A DNA stretch of 64,000 nucleotides, taken from contig CATNEN010000029.1 in the NCBI GenBank assembly GCA_950097015.1, forward strand, positions 6,405,501 to 6,469,500, given 5' to 3'. The translations under genes were made by a program, and so were the position numbers. Of this stretch, positions 21,637-33,800 are shown piece after piece (the stretch's first letter is position 1; every line of letters begins with the position of its first letter). The notes below the pieces were generated by a model that was not told the DNA's origin, did no database searches, and saw only the letters and a list, made by a program, of their open reading frames with translations. Source of the stretch: Macrostomum hystrix (lineage: Eukaryota > Platyhelminthes > Macrostomidae).

Positions 21637-23979
21637 TGATGTGGAGTGTACTTCGGAATCGAGTGGGGTTGTGAGCCAGCCTAATTTTTTCCAATTTTTA
21701 GCAAGTCAATAATCGCGACCCACATAGCAGCTGGCCGCAGAACACTATCATTAATCTTAGGGCCAGACATTGGGCGGAGGTGAATTAAGTAGCCGCCGAT
21801 TCCCTTTGTCTCGGATCTGTCTAGTCCCCTGTAGGAGTGACTGATCGCGGAAATAGCAATACTGTATGGACTAGTTTAGGTTATAATTCCCCTCCAAACC
21901 GCGATCAGATTGTCGGGATCACTCATGCGTTTAGAGTGAGCTTTAATTCTTCATGTCCCTTTTCTTTACTGTAACCCGAGCCGAAGCTCGATTATGACCT
22001 TTCCCCCTTTAGATACATGTAACGACACTATAGGCAGGTCGGCGCCTGCGCTTCCCATATCCCGGCGGGATCACAATCATTGGCCGACTGCCGGCAGACG
22101 CTCCTAGTGGGGCATCTGGCGATTCTCGCCGCCGCTTCAGTGGGCAATTGGGGTGGCATTATGCCGACCCGATTCCTCGCTGACAGGCCGGCGAGCATGT
22201 GGGTTATTTTGATGAATGCGAGGTTGGCGGAGCTGCAGGACTATTTAAGAGAGCGCGCTGCGCTGCCCCTAGGGGACCACCCTTCGGACCTACCTTCCCC
22301 CGAACCTACTTTTCCGCCCCTACAACCTTTTTCCCTTGTCCGGTCCCGGAACTCGGTCCGTGGACTCTCCCCCTTCTAGGCTAGCACCTAGTCCCTGAGC
22401 CTAAGGCTCCAGATCATAGCAGCAGGCAACTACCTGCTAGTGCCCTTAAGCGCAAGCCACCTCTTTAGGTGCGCTCCAAATTGAGCCTTGAGCTCCCTGC
22501 AGTCTGGCCCCTTGCCAACTGTACTTAGAAATTCCTCACCTTTTCTCCTGTTCATTTGCATTCCCCCGCGAGATCGACGGCCTGCAGCCTGTCAACCAGC
22601 GTATTCAGATAAGTAACCCGCGCAGCGGACTGTTATTGCTATCCCTAAGGGATTTACTACTTAGCTAGTGGGCAATAAGGGCGAGGGCAGGGATTTGTTT
22701 TTAGCCTAATAAACCATTTATTATTTGACTGCCACTTTTAATAACTTAGGCCAATTTTATAACAACTAAACCTTTCCTTATCATGCTATTCTCTTCTGTT
22801 TATTTTATCGCTAGGCAGCCCTCGGTCATGAGTGGCTAACTCATTAGGGGGTGGGCTCTGGCGATGCCTAGCTGAAAGCTGCGGCAGGAGGACAACTGTG
22901 AGCGCGCATGAGAGTAATATGGAGCTAGGGATTTGCGAGCTAAATGCGGGATGTAGCGTGTGCACTTCTGCCTACGAGGTGGGGGATTCCTTGGCCGGCT
23001 TTCCTCACTCTCTCGGCGGGTTCCAGTGTATGCGTCAAGTTCCTTTGCCAATTTGAATTCTCCCTCTTTTCCCCGCCTTTCGCAACCGCGGCCATGGAAG
23101 CGAGAGGCGTGATCTAATAATTTCCTGCTTGCATAATCACTCAGCCAGTGTTCAGCTTAATCTCTCCTGCCTCTGTTCTCCTCAACTCACACAGAATCGG
23201 CTTGCTAGTTATCTAATGAATAGGCTGCAGTCTAATGTACGGAATGTGTCTAATGTCTCATGAGTAGGATTCTGGCTATGGATTTCTCATTCGGGTTCGG
23301 AGTACCACCTTTCTAGACCACTGTAGCGCAGTTTCAGGAATCCCCTTGTGAGGCGTGACTCGATCCATTCTGGGGTTCTCACCCTAGTCTAAAACGGAAG
23401 TTACAGAATGCTCTATTTTTCGGCTTGTCTAAGATCTGTGTGACAAACTGGGAGCTGCGAGCTCCGGGGACCCAAGTTCCCAAATGTCTGCGGTGGCCAC
23501 GTAGGCGCATTGGGTGGTGGCGCTACCTTCGATCATTATCCGCTTTGCCGATAGCCTTTCCGCATTTCTAAGACAAGAGCCTAGGCCGAGTCGACCACTG
23601 CTACCAAAGTTAGGAGTCAGTTACGAACATGCTACTGATGACAGTAGGCTATCTAGCCCTGTCCTATTCGCTTGCGGGTAGTCCGACATCTATTTAGACT
23701 TTTAGCCGGTTTCGAGCACTGCTTGGGGTGGGCACGGCAGTCATGCCTGTGGCCCATGGGTTGGGTGGGACTGGCCAGCCTGAGGCCAATAGGACCACTC
23801 ACTTGCATCCTTTGTACCGCCTCATCTCTCCCTTCATCTCTCCCTTCATCCCTCCCTTCGTCATCCCTCTCTGCGACAACTCGCGGCAGCAGCGATCGAC
23901 CTCCGACTCTATCGTCGTTTTCCACACTCCTATCTTTCATGAGGGCGGTCATCGGCTAGCAAAGACCCGCACTATTTCA
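21637..23979 (+). repeat. 3' LTR, 2343 bp
   Basis: Direct repeat of the 5' LTR; all compared segments match exactly, and the translations of short frames within it are the same as in the 5' copy. It is followed by the GCAT target duplication. Confidence 0.93.
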
Positions 23980-26900
23980 GCATGAATTTTATAACCCGTC
24001 GATGCGGCAGAACCTTTTAGGTGTTTCATTCTCTACCTAATCTGCCTCGTTTGCGTGTCTCCATGGTGGTATTGCAAGCGCTGTTCCAATGCTGCTTTGA
24101 TGCACTAACCTTTAATTCAAAGGAGAATTCCATTCCACATGGCTGCCATTGCGGACTGGCAAATCTCGAGACGAGGCATACTGATAGTTCCAGGTTTCGG
24201 ACTTTCCTGAAACATTTGTTGTAAGCAATTCATGTTACAGCTAAAGGTAATGCAACGATAGCACACTTCGGTAGGAAGTTGGCCTAGCTGCAGCTGCATT
24301 GGATCCAGGAAAAACCACAGCATGCGAATAAGTGCATCCAACAGCAGAAGAAGGCCAACTACAGACAGCAGGTGCCAGTCTTTAATTGCCTGAAAATCAT
24401 TTTTAGGCGTGCTCTTTGCATACGGGCGGATTAAAAAAACTATAACTCTAGAAGACAAAAAATATATTTACCTGAAAGGGTGTCGAAAACTCCGTACATT
24501 AAACCTTTATTTGAAAGTCTTTTAACACTCAACGCCAAGCCACCTGCAGTTAACAGTGTGATCCGTACTATGAGGCACAGACCGCATCTAGACACCTACC
24601 TTTTGTGTACTCTAAAGCAAGTTAAAATATCAATTAGTTACTCTACTAATTAAAAAGATCTAACTCGTATTTAATTTTTGCGCCATTCACTAAGCTGACT
24701 AAGCATGGGATTAAAACATCATTCAGAAATTTACATTTTCACCAAAATTTTCTCACCACCCGCTTGAGCCGCTTGTTGGTGAAGATGACGTGAACCCGCC
24801 AGGTCTTCACGAACATGGCCCCGAATGCGCACGAGTATCCAGCAGCGAGGCAGCAGGTCTGCGTCCAGCACAGAGACACTCCAGTGTAGGTGCCTCCGTT
24901 CAGAGCCATCGCGATGCAGCTGCAGTATCCGAGCACGCAGCCGAGAGCGATCACGAGGTTCACGTTCGGAGAGCTCAGTTTGATCAGCTTCAGGTTTCGG
25001 TACTTCAGGTTGACGCACACCGACACGACGGCGAGTCCGATTCCCACGGCAGACAGGACGAGACAGACGGTGATGGCCGGCTGGCTGACTGTGACTCGCT
25101 CGTTCAGCACCACCGGAGAGTCGATTGGAGGCTTCTCACCTGCGAACTGCAGAGTCCGCTGCCACACCGTGATGTTTGTGGCAGTGTCGAAGTTCGCCAC
25201 TGGGACGCCCACATTGTCTGTGCATGAGTGAAAGATTTGAGTGAAAACCCTCGGGACGCGAAATGAGCCGAATCATGGCAGAAAAAGTAATGGGCTCATT
25301 TAATTTCGGATGCTGCGTCTGCTTTCGAGTACGTTCATCGTTCGTCTTTTGAGGTTTTTTATCAACAGGAAAACCTTGAAGAATAGAAACCACGATAGAA
25401 ACGAGCATAAACACGAAAGATAAAAGCCAAGAGGTGAAAGGTGAGGGTTTCAGTTGTCCCCAAATTCGACCTTCTCGGTTTGTGAAACTGTACTAGCAAG
25501 CTGTTCTCACCTCAACGCCGTTGAAGGCCTGACTGCGGATATTTTTCATAAAGGAGGCTTGTCTTAAAGGAGCTGTTGCCAAGATCCGGGATCGAACTGT
25601 ACGGGTATCGCTTTAGAGTGTCTTTGATGGCCAAGGCTGCCGTCATCAAAGTATCGAAAACCCGAGCAGCGAACTTGCTGTTGGCCGTGGTCAGCACACC
25701 GTACAGTGCCTCATAGGCAGCCTTGATGTCGCCCATTGTCTGGATTGTGACAAGCGTATTTGCGCTGCATGAAGGAAACTGGAACTGCTGATAGGTATAA
25801 AAACCGCATGCAGTATCGATATCTTCCACATGTTCGTCAATGATTCTGCCAAACTTAGACAACCCAAAGCATGTCCTCAGAGCCTTCTACATCGTCTTCA
25901 AGAAGCTGAGCAGCTCGTGAAAATTTCCTACTTTCAATATGGACGCACTAGACCAGTGCTGCTTGGCGGTGGATGGTAATTGGGACTCGCCATTGGGACT
26001 GCAACATATGAGGTAGTTTAGCAACTATTTCTACTCACTTTCATCGTTGAATGATGTCCCTGGGCGAACTGGTGAACAGGCCTTTGTACAGTATTGAAAT
26101 ATATCTTACAGCAATGATGCTTTCGAAGGCTTCACCAACCTGAAGGTTTACTTTCGGCAAATGAGACAGGACAGTGCGAGATCTGCGAGCCAATACTCCT
26201 TGATTTCTTCTGCGCAGATCGCTTCCAATCTAATTCAGGATAAAATAAGTAGAGCTCTACGTACAGGATAGATCTGGTCGGCCTCCGTGATCAGCAGACC
26301 AATCTTGCGCCAGTTGTGCTTCAATAGAATCTGCACAATCTCCTCGTTGTAGAGTCCATGAGTCATCAGCCGCCGGCTGTAGGTTGTGTACTGGGTCTTA
26401 TCCGACAACAACGGCGAAGCATTTGAGTAGGCTGGAACCCCATCGGGCATAAGGATTTCATTGGTAAACTCTGTGTGGCTCCATTCTTATCAAAAAATTT
26501 TAATGAAGTCCATCTATGTGCTTTTTGTCTCTTGGCCATCTGCCGCAATGGTAACAACTCACCATGGGCACGTAGTACAACTTGCAAACTTCGGCCACCA
26601 CCTGAGACTGCTGAGAGAACGTTATGCCAAGAATCATCGCTTTATTCGATAAATAAAGCCATCGATAGCCATCGTAGCCATCGATAAACACATTAGAAGC
26701 AGTGCCCGTGTCTTGCTTAAAATTTTATAAATATTTCGACAAGTTGTTTCGTCAGAAACTTCTAATAGGAAACTTGATGACATAAAAAACCCAAAGACTT
26801 ACATCAATAGCGCAGTGGTGGTGAATGTGGAGCTTGAAGTCCGAGAACATGTCTGTCAGGTTGTTGATTAGCGGTAGTAAGGCTCGCATTGCGAGTTCAG

Positions 26901-27324
26901 GGAAATTTTGCCGTCCTGTGATTGGCGCCACGGTGCAGATGTGGAGCAATGTGACTTCAGTTCGGTTGTCAGTTGTCAGACGGGCAACAGGAGCAGCAGC
27001 CAGCTCCGAAAGATTCGCATGGCAAAAGTGAAATCGAACCGAAGAAAGTAACTGTGGTACTCTATTTAACAGTTTGTGCCAGGAGATAGATAAAGGCTAG
27101 CGCCTATTGGACTGGGTTTCCAAGCCAGTAATTTCACAAGACATTAAAAATGTGAAAAATGCATAAAAATTAAGTCCGGAGATGTTCCAACGCAACTTAT
27201 ATATTTTAAAAGCAATTGAGGCAGACCAAATACTTGCTTGCTCTATCTATGTCATCTCAATAACATACGAGCGTACGAGTGGTGGCCGAGTATATTGCAA
27301 GTGCTTTTGTAACATCCCTATTTC

Positions 27325-29012
27325 TGCAGTTTAGCAAGAATCTAGTGCAGTTCAGTAAGAATCTAATGCAGTTTAGCAAGAATCTAATGCAGTTTAGCAA
27401 GAATCTAGTGCAGTTTAGCAAGAATCTAATGCAGTTCAGTAAGAATCTAATGCAGTTTAGCAAGAATCTAGTGCAGTTTAGCAAGAATCTAGTGCAGTTC
27501 AGTAAGAATCTAATGCAGTTTAGCAAGAATCTAGTGCAGTTTAGCAAGAATCTAATGCAGCTTAGCAAGAATCTAGTGCAGTTTAGCAAGAATCTAGTGC
27601 AGTTCAGCAAGAATCTAATGCAGCTTAGCAAGAATCTAGTGCAGTTCAGCAAGAATCTAGTGCAGTTTAGCAAGAATCTAATGCAGCTTAGCAAGAATCT
27701 AGTGCAGTTCAGCAAGAATCTAATGCAGCTTAGCAAGAATCTAATGCAGTTCAGCAAGAATCTAATGCAGCTTAGCAAGAATCTAGTGCAGTTATGCAAG
27801 AATCTAATGCAGCTTAGCAAGAATCTAGTGCAGTTTAGCAAGAATCTAGTGCAGTTTAGCAAGAATCTAGTGCAGTTTAACAATAATCTAGTGCAGTTTA
27901 ACAAGAATCTAGTGCAGTTTAGCAAGAATCTAGTGCAGTTTAGCAAGAATCTAGTGCAGTTTAACAATAATCTAGTGCAGTTTAACAAGAATCTAGTGCA
28001 GTTTAGCAAGAATCTAATGCAGTTTAACAAGAATCTAATGCAGTTTATCAAGAATCTAGTGCAGTTCAGCAAGAATCTAGTGCAGTTTAGCAAGAATCTA
28101 GTGCAGTTTAGCAAGAATCTAGTGCAGTTTAGCAAGAATCTAGTGCAGTTTAGCAAGAATCTAGTGCAGTTCAGCAAGAATCTAATGCAGTTTAACAAGA
28201 ATCTAGTGCAGTTTAACAAGAATCTAGTGCAGTTCAGCAAGAATCTAGTGCAGTTTAGCAAGAATCTAATGCAGTTCAGCAAGAATCTAATGCAGTTTAG
28301 CAAGAATCTAGTGCAGTTTAGCAAGAATCTAGTGCAGTTTAGCAAGAATCTAGTGCAGTTTAGCAAGAATCTAGTGCATTTTAGCAAGAATCTAATGCAG
28401 TTTAGCAAGAATCTAGTGCAGTTTAGCAAGAATCTAGTGCAGTTTAGCAAGAATCTAATGCAGTTTAGCAAGAATCTAATGCAGTTTAGCAAGAATCTAA
28501 TGCAGTTCAGCAAGAATCTAATGCAGTTTAACAAGAATCTAATGCAGTTTAGCAAGAATCTAATGCAGTTTAGCAAGAATCTAATGCAGTTTAGCAAGAA
28601 TCTAATGCAGTTTAGCAAGAATCTAATGCAGTTTAGCAAGAATCTAATGCAGTTCAGCAAGAATCTAATGCAGTTTAGCAAGAATCTAATGCAGTTTAGC
28701 AAGAATCTAATGCAGTTTAGCAAGAATCTAATGCAGTTTAGCAAGAATCTAATGCAGTTTAGCAAGAATCTAGTGCAGTTTAGCAAGAATCTAATGCAGT
28801 TTAGCAAGAATCTAGTGCAGTTTAGCAAGAATCTAGTGCAGTTTAGCAAGAATCTAATGCAGTTTAGCAAGAATCTAGTGCAGTTTAGCAAGAATCTAAT
28901 GCAGTTTAGCAAGAATCTAGTGCAGTTTAGCAAGAATCTAGTGCAGTTTAGCAAGAATCTAATGCAGTTTAGCAAGAATCTAGTGCAGTTTAGCAAGAAT
29001 CTAACGCGTGTG
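27325..29012. repeat. 21-bp minisatellite, about 80 units
   Basis: Unit GCAGTTTAGCAAGAATCTAR with one further base. A 7-codon period without stops gives frames of about 600 codons on both strands (QFSKNL repeats on plus, RFLLNC repeats on minus). It sits between receptors B and C. Confidence 0.95.
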
Positions 29013-29924
29013 ACACTTTTTTGGTCACTTTTAGCTTTTAGTTTTTGCATGTGGACAGAAAAGCTACTTTATTTTAATTTTGAATTAAGAGTTTCACCTT
29101 TTTGAAGACTTTCACAAAGGCATCCGTCCTTGGGGCCTCGTAAAATACGTCAAAGGGAGTAGAGTCGGATGTGATCCGGGCTGCATTGTGATAAAAGGGC
29201 GTTGCCTCTTCCGTGAGCTGTTTTTGGAAGCCAGGTAGACATTGTTTTTGTGTGTGCCGATCGGTCAATTAGCAGGTTTGAAATATCTAAGCCTTTTGCT
29301 TTATGTAATCATCGTGTAAGGCCTTTCGATCCAACAACCAGTAGAAACCACCACGCTTGAATATTGCACATTTGACTGGACTGAATAATTTCACAGCTTT
29401 TGGGAAGCAGCCGTGGTTGATAATTGGTTGTGGTCGCAAAATTATTAAGCGTCTCATTTTTTAAACCGTTACACTCATTTTTGCTACTCTGCAATTTTAA
29501 CATCAGCACAATTCACACCATAAGCTGCGTGCACCCAGTCAAGTCATTGAAAGTCAAGGAGCAGCAGATCCGGTGTACATAACCTCGTAACGATCAATGC
29601 AGTTGCATAAGTCTACACACTACAAACTATCTCACCAATAGTGGGCTTCAATCGAAGAGAGTATTACTACTGCGAGTACTATGGAATGCTAAATCAATAC
29701 AAAGTATGTCTGTTTATTAACAGTAGACTGGGGAAAAAACAACGGGGATATTTCAAATAGCCACTGCGCACTTCAGGATTTGCACAGGAAGTGTGATATA
29801 AGAGGTAACGATATAATTAACAATTATTTGTGATTCTGAAAGTTTTTTTATCATGGCGATTGGCCGAATATTTTGGGAGATACATAAAATAGAAATAATT
29901 GGGTATTTGAAATGCCCCAATTGG
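29013..29924. other. no gene recognised between minisatellite and SINE
   Basis: A 64-codon minus frame at 29074-29268 (FQKQLTEEATPFYHNAARIT) reads like protein but matches nothing I know and has no neighbouring exon. Confidence 0.35.
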
Positions 29925-30175
29925 GTATTTGTAGCTATTGCGCGGCGCATCTTAAGGCTGTGTATGATCAGTCCATGGACAGGGGAGAGGCCCCATCCAC
30001 CCTCAATCACTCCAGCTAATCCTGACACCCATTTAACAGCTGGGTGAGCTGAAGCAATGTAGAGTAAGTGTCTTGCTAACGGATACAAATTTTTCAAGGT
30101 GAGTCGAGAAGCGAACCCCCGACCTTCAAGTCATGAGTCCGACGCTCCTAGCACTAGGCTACGAGAACAACCTAA
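29925..30175 (-). mobile_element. SINE family 1 downstream of receptor C
   Basis: Shares GTCCATGGACAGGGGAGA, CCATTTAACAGCTGGGTGA and the tRNA-like head (CGAACCCCCGACCTTCAAGT at about 30113-30132) with the other copies. Confidence 0.75.
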
Positions 30176-30800
30176 GAGTATCTGAATTCGGTAAAATAAA
30201 ATAAGAATGTTATTGAGGCCAATATTTTAATGCTTCAGAAAAATATTCAATTTTTTTCTACGAGAAAAAAGTCGATATCTGCTGCGACAGTCTATTTGTG
30301 AAGTTGGTGACATAATCTAAGAAAATCTACTGGCTCGCTGGAGTGTTGTAAGTTCTTTAAACATCTAAAATCTAGTTTTTTTTGCCGGCAAACCTGCTTT
30401 TGCTAATAATAGGTTCACTAAGCAACTAATTTATAGCTAATTGTTTGTGCGAAAAACTAATCCGGGACCAGCAAACCGAGTTTAATCTATAGTGCACACG
30501 TGCGTACGAACGATTTTACCATCAGCCGAAGCGACCGATGGCCAATCAGCCAAATGTCACTTTGATCGGGGTTCTTGTTAAATAAATTCCAGTTAGGAAA
30601 CATTAACCAAAGGATTCTCTAAGTTGACAGTTTGCTGCATAGTCTCAAGTTAGTTCATCAAAACGGTGTACAGTGCGTGCTTGCGAGCCCAGGTGTTTCA
30701 TGGTTGCATCTTCCATGTCTGCTTGACGTCCATTCTTTGATAAAGGAGAGCCACTCATCCAGGACTGGCTCCTGGACCGGTCGATTCCAGACAGTCGGTC

Positions 30801-33800
30801 TCAACAATTGGACTGCTCGATGCTGGCAGACGTACCGGGCGTGGTGAATGTGTTCATAGCATTGGTGAAATCGTCAACCTTTCTTGGACCGTGCTGAACG
30901 AGCATGATCATCTAAAACAGATTAAAAGTTTGGTGTTTGAATAAAAATTAATTACACCTGCCACCAATTGGGTCAGATTTGCAGCCGACAGCACAGCCGC
31001 AGCTAATGCGTGGCGCATCTGAAGGCTGCGTACAGCTGTTCAGTCCATGGACTGGGGGATGCCACACCCACCTTCAATTATCCCAGCTGATGCTGGTACC
31101 CATTTAAAAGCTGGTTGAACTGAAGCCATGCAGAGTCAAGTGTCTTGCTAAAGGACACAAATTGTTTAAGTGGAGTCGGGAATCGAACCCCCGACCTTCA
31201 AGTCGTGAGTCCGACGCCCTAACTACTAGGCTACAACCTCTTGGTGTTATACAAATATTATATTGGTAAATACAATATGTGATAAAATTCCTACAATAGA
31301 CTTTATAAAATACACTAATTCACAATTGCGATAGAAAAACACCAGCTTCCAAAAACCTTGCTGCCGAACACGAGCAGCAGGGTGGTGGTGGAGCAGACGA
31401 CGATGCAGACGACCACCAGCACGAAGCGCAGCGTGACCTGGCTGTTGGGCAACACGAAGCTGAGCGAGACTCCGATCGCGGCCATGATGAGCGTGTTGTA
31501 CACACAGATGCCAATCTGCTTGCTGTCGTTCAGCGCCTCCAGCTGGACCTTGCGCGTCTCCCAGGCGAAGAAGATCCCGAAGATTAGAAGCAAGCCTGCG
31601 GCATGGGGAGTAAAAATGCATATTTTATTCCCAGAATGTCGGTGGCAGAGCGGTTAACGCGTTTGCCTCTCGCGACAATGTCCATAAGTTCGATTCCGCC
31701 GCGAGGCCACATTCATTTGGGACGCAGTCGCGGAGAGAAGGCTTGGGGGCTTGTAGTGCAATTTGCGCCCTTGAGGGCCAACCTCCACGACAAAGTGAAA
31801 GTGTACATTGCCTGACCTGTGTGAACGTGTACCTGCGTACGGTATCTGTGTGCGTGTGTGCTCAGGAGTCAGCGGAATGCCTCCTCGCTGGCTGCGGGTC
31901 TAGTTTCACCAAATGGTGTGCTATTTACCGCAGCCCTCCTGCAATTATTGTTATTAAATTTTTTATTCCAAATGTTTTGCACCAGAACCATTCCATAGCT
32001 AAGTGGTTTCCTTCTACATTTGTCTTCCAGGATAGACTAGGAATCCACAAAACTCGTACTAGCACGTAATTTGCCTTCAAGGCACGCAGCTAGCCAAACC
32101 TTATGTTCTGTTCCCATCTCGCCGATTTGGCTTTATTGGAAGTGTCTGCAAGCAGACTTACCTTTGATTCCTAAAAGAACTCCATTCCACACAGCGGCAA
32201 GTCCGGACTGACAGATCTCCAGGCGAGGCTTCTTAATCACCCCGAGAGCGGGATCCTCCTGAAACAGGAAGATTTGGACTTCTTCCAATAAAAATCTGTT
32301 CCATTTCAGTGTTTTAGCAGAATTGAAAGCCAGTAATGGCATGGCGCACCTCTATTGGAAAAAAGAAAACCACCAGACTCAAGGGATCCATGATGAACCA
32401 CAGGATAAAAACTACGGCATCCACGAGTAGGAGTAGACCAACGACCGAGAGCAGGTGCCAGTCCTTGATGGCCTGCAAAACGGAAATTGTAAGACAGTGT
32501 CTTCAGACAGCGAACTTCGAAACCAAAACCAAGTGAACGGAAAAACTCTTTCCCTAGTCGTAAAAATTAGATTTCAAGTAATTACAGATACTCAGCTCAC
32601 CACCCGCTTGAGCCGCTTGTTGGTGAAGATGACGTGAACCCGCCAGGTCTTCGCGAACATGGCCCCGAATGCGCACGAGTATCCAGCAGCGAGGCAGCAG
32701 GTCTGCGTCCAGCACAGAGACACTCCAGTGTAGGTGCCTCCGTTCAGAGCCATCGCGATGCAGCTGCAGTATCCGAGCACGCAGCCGAGAGCGATCACGA
32801 GGTTCACGTTCGGAGAGCTCAGTTTGATCAGCTTCAGGTTTCGGTACTTCAGGTTGACGCACACCGACACGACGGCGAGTCCGATTCCCACGGCAGACAG
32901 GACGAGACAGACGGTGATGGCCGGCTGGCTGACTGTGACTCGCTCGTTCAGCACCACCGGAGAGTCGATTGGAGGCTTCTCACCTGCGAACTGCAGAGTC
33001 CGCTGCCACACCGTGATGTTTGTGGCAGTGTCGAAGTTCGCCACTGGGACGCCCACATTGTCTGTGCATGAGTGAAAGATTTGATAAGAGTATAAAGCGA
33101 AGAAAAACTCGAATGCTGCATATCCTCTTACCTCGGATTTGAAAGACAACGACTTGCCCGATTCGGTCTCCGTTATTGTCGAACTCGACTGGGCCCTGAA
33201 ACCAATAGATCGAAACTTGAAAAAAACTTTAGTCAGTAGTTAATAGCACTTTACTCAATAAAGAAATCAAAATATTTTTAGAAACCATGTAAATAGGAGC
33301 ATCAGTTTTAATACTTTCGTCAGTAACTAGTTCGTTGGGGTGCAACATAGTTTTGTTAATCCTTTTGAGATTACTGTCTTCAACTTAGTTTCGAAGCTGG
33401 CCATCAAGTGTCTTATAACGAATTTTAGTCTGCCTAAAGATATTTAGAGAAGAATGTTTAAAGCGGTTAAATAAATGTAAACCATGCCCTTGCTAAATGC
33501 GCTTGAGGCCCGATCAACCATTTAGGCCCTCAGAGTATTAGCGGCTAAGCCTAAAAGCATTTGAATGACGCATTTGCCTAGCTGTCACTTTCTGTCACTT
33601 TGAGTTTTTAAGCCGAGCAGCATCTGTAAATTGAGTTGATTAGCTGAGAACGAAATTCTCCTTTTTAATTCCCGTGCTAATCAAGATTATTGCCTGAATT
33701 CCATTAAAACGCTGCATCCGAATGTTTTGCAGAAGACTTGTCTTGAAGGAAGTGTTGCCCAGCTCGATGTTGGTGCTGTACGGGTACAGTTTAAGCGTCT

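Larger units (their letters stand above)
13782..23979 (+). mobile_element. LTR retrotransposon, non-autonomous gag-protease type, 10,198 bp
   Basis: Complete element inserted in antisense orientation in intron 11 of receptor copy B. Two direct LTRs (13782-16124 and 21637-23979) begin TG and end CA and flank 5512 bp of internal DNA. The sequence GCAT occurs immediately before (13778-13781) and after (23980-23983) as a 4-bp target duplication. A primer-binding-site candidate follows the 5' LTR and a purine-rich stretch (about 21621-21636) precedes the 3' LTR. The interior encodes gag and an aspartic protease in overlapping frames. No reverse transcriptase, RNase H or integrase is recognisable in the remaining 2.7 kb, so mobility would need proteins from another element. 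The gag style and 4-bp duplication suggest the Ty3/gypsy group. Identical LTRs imply recent insertion. Confidence 0.93.
12259..27020 (-). pseudogene. GABA-B-like receptor copy B, broken and carrying an LTR element
   Basis: Same gene as copies A and C but with many lesions. Exon 1 (27020-26803) has a stop (26976-26978) in the frame of its ATG, and the receptor frame is shifted. Exon 2 (26715-26563) gained 15 bp in frame. The exon 3 acceptor (exon about 26435-26265) is out of phase. Exon 4 (26139 to about 26040) ends in a stop at 26041-26043. Exon 5 and the first part of exon 6 are missing; a remnant of exon 6 is at 25998-25949. Exon 7 (25739-25511) has a 1-base insertion near 25550. Exon 8 was not found. 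Exons 9 (25217-24757), 10 (24389-24267), 12 (13376-13138) and 13 (12360-12259) are open. Exon 11 (24206-24110) has a stop at 24117-24119, inside TM5, where both other copies encode glycine. An LTR retrotransposon fills most of the 10.7-kb intron 11. Confidence 0.85.

Noticed and set aside
27325-29012. CRISPR-like array
   Set aside because: Units are directly abutting with no unique spacers; the context is a eukaryotic genome.
27257-29105. 597- and 608-codon frames on opposite strands
   Set aside because: Products of a stop-free 21-bp minisatellite.
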